A stretch of DNA of 64,000 nt, taken from assembly GCF_004402405.1 (NCBI RefSeq), contig NZ_SOFE01000014.1, forward strand, positions 124,001-188,000. The letters are read 5' to 3'. Position 1 is the first letter of the stretch; the number at the start of each line of letters is the position of its first letter. The translations under genes were made by a program, and so were the position numbers. The notes beneath the pieces were generated by a model that was given only the letters and a program-made list of their open reading frames with translations, searched no databases and had not been told where the DNA came from. This stretch comes from Cryobacterium levicorallinum. Its GTDB lineage: Bacteria; Actinomycetota; Actinomycetes; Actinomycetales; Microbacteriaceae. Positions 63,307 through 64,000 of the stretch are shown here, piece after piece.

Positions 63307-64000
63307 CTAGCTGGCGCTGAAGCCAGGCTCTCCCAAAACGGTCAGAATGCGATTCAGATCACCGATTGTCGCGAAATCTACTGTGATCTGGCCTTTTCGT
63401 GCGCCCAGATTAATCTTGACCCGGGTGTCGAGACGATCTCCGAGGTGTTCGGCGATCTCATCGAGGTGTCCCTGGCGCCGACCAGGCAACGGCTTCACAA
63501 CAATTTTCCTGGGACCAGCCGACGCTGCCGCCTCCGCCGCACGAACCGACAGGTCCTCCTCAATAATTTTGTCGGCCAAGCGCAGCATGCCGGCGGGGTC
63601 CCCGACCGAGAGAATGGCGCGAGCGTGACCCGCCGATAGCACCCCCGCTGCGACACGCAACTGAACCGGTTCCGGTAGTTTGAGCAGTCGCAACGTGTTG
63701 GTGATCTGCGGACGCGAGCGCCCGATCCGGCTAGCCAATTCTTCCTGGGTAATGCCAAAATCCGCGAGCAACTGCTGATAAGCGGATGCTTCCTCGAGCG
63801 GATTCAGCTGCGCACGGTGCAGGTTCTCCAGGAGTGCGTCGCGCAGCATGTCCACGTCCGCAGTGTCGCGAACGACGGCCGGGATAATATCCAGCCCAAC
63901 TTCCTTGGTGGCGCGCAACCGGCGCTCACCCATGACGAGTTCATACTTGCCGGGCTCGTCGGGCAACGGGCGCACCACAATGGGCTGCAGCACCCCGACT
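63307..64000 (-). CDS. parB: Chromosome-partitioning protein ParB, C-terminal part (5' end outside window)
   Basis: About 230 C-terminal residues are visible. They include the nuclease-like CTP-binding core (VLQPIVVRP, YELVMGERRLRATKE, LLENLHRAQLNPLEEASAY), the parS-binding helix-turn-helix (GITQEELASRIGRSRPQITNTLRLL), and the linker and dimerisation region ending in VLGEPGFSAS. ParB loads on parS sites, slides as a CTP clamp and gathers the origin with ParA. The four parS sites lie immediately downstream of the gene. ParA and the origin are expected to the right of the window (inference). Confidence 0.97.
   Translation of the reverse strand, partial: VGVLQPIVVRPLPDEPGKYELVMGERRLRATKEVGLDIIPAVVRDTADVDMLRDALLENLHRAQLNPLEEASAYQQLLADFGITQEELASRIGRSRPQITNTLRLLKLPEPVQLRVAAGVLSAGHARAILSVGDPAGMLRLADKIIEEDLSVRAAEAAASAGPRKIVVKPLPGRRQGHLDEIAEHLGDRLDTRVKINLGARKGQITVDFATIGDLNRILTVLGEPGFSAS

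Overview
The window is high-GC DNA from an actinobacterium. The gene content and arrangement point to the Micrococcales and most likely the Microbacteriaceae (Cryobacterium-like); the family-level guess is inference. Support comes from the dnaK-grpE-dnaJ-hspR operon with HAIR operators, the zinc-free L28/L33/S14 set, a DUF6049-MurJ pair, a sigma-R-type promoter before trxB-trxA, and many promoters whose -10 box lies 6-7 bases before the start codon (leaderless mRNAs). The right edge cuts through parB, preceded by four parS palindromes, so the replication origin probably lies a few kb beyond the right edge. Minus-strand genes would then be the leading-strand ones.

Layout. 1-4.1 kb: 3' part of a SNF2 helicase, a GT87-like mannosyltransferase and a histidine phosphatase. 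4.2-9.5 kb: rRNA methyltransferase and the heat-shock operon. 9.6-13.7 kb: CUT2 sugar ABC transporter with a divergent LacI regulator. 13.8-25.7 kb: metabolic and envelope genes (MFS transporter, PEP-mutase-family enzyme, dCTP deaminase, tRNA-Gly, SDR protein, MarR regulator, three small membrane proteins, a PIF1-like helicase, CopD/CtaG). 25.9-31.6 kb: HU, zinc-free ribosomal proteins L28-L33-S14, and a zinc-import operon znuA-C-B-B-zur behind a promoter covered by a Zur box. 31.6-32.1 kb: a decayed gene. 32.2-36.9 kb: HisC-like aminotransferase joined to a 2-oxo-acid dehydrogenase (E1alpha, E1beta, E2). 37-41.2 kb: a three-gene unit with a WXG100-like protein, a membrane protein and an alpha/beta hydrolase, then a low-molecular-weight phosphatase and purB. 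41.3-48.2 kb: polyol ABC transporter with two polyol dehydrogenases and a divergent AraC regulator. 48.3-54.7 kb: small membrane proteins, dnaB, a DnaA-box-rich intergenic region, rplI-rpsR-ssb-rpsF and the CCA enzyme. 54.7-64 kb: DUF6049 protein, murJ, trxB-trxA, aminotransferase, D-Ala-D-Ala ligase family protein, parS array and parB.

The points most worth following up are the parS array with duplicated flanks, the DnaA-box cluster before dnaB, the translationally coupled WXG-like/membrane/hydrolase module, the GCGGATGC octamer that is abundant and strand-skewed across the window, and the regular leaderless promoter architecture. No CRISPR array, prophage, integrase, transposase or insertion sequence was seen.
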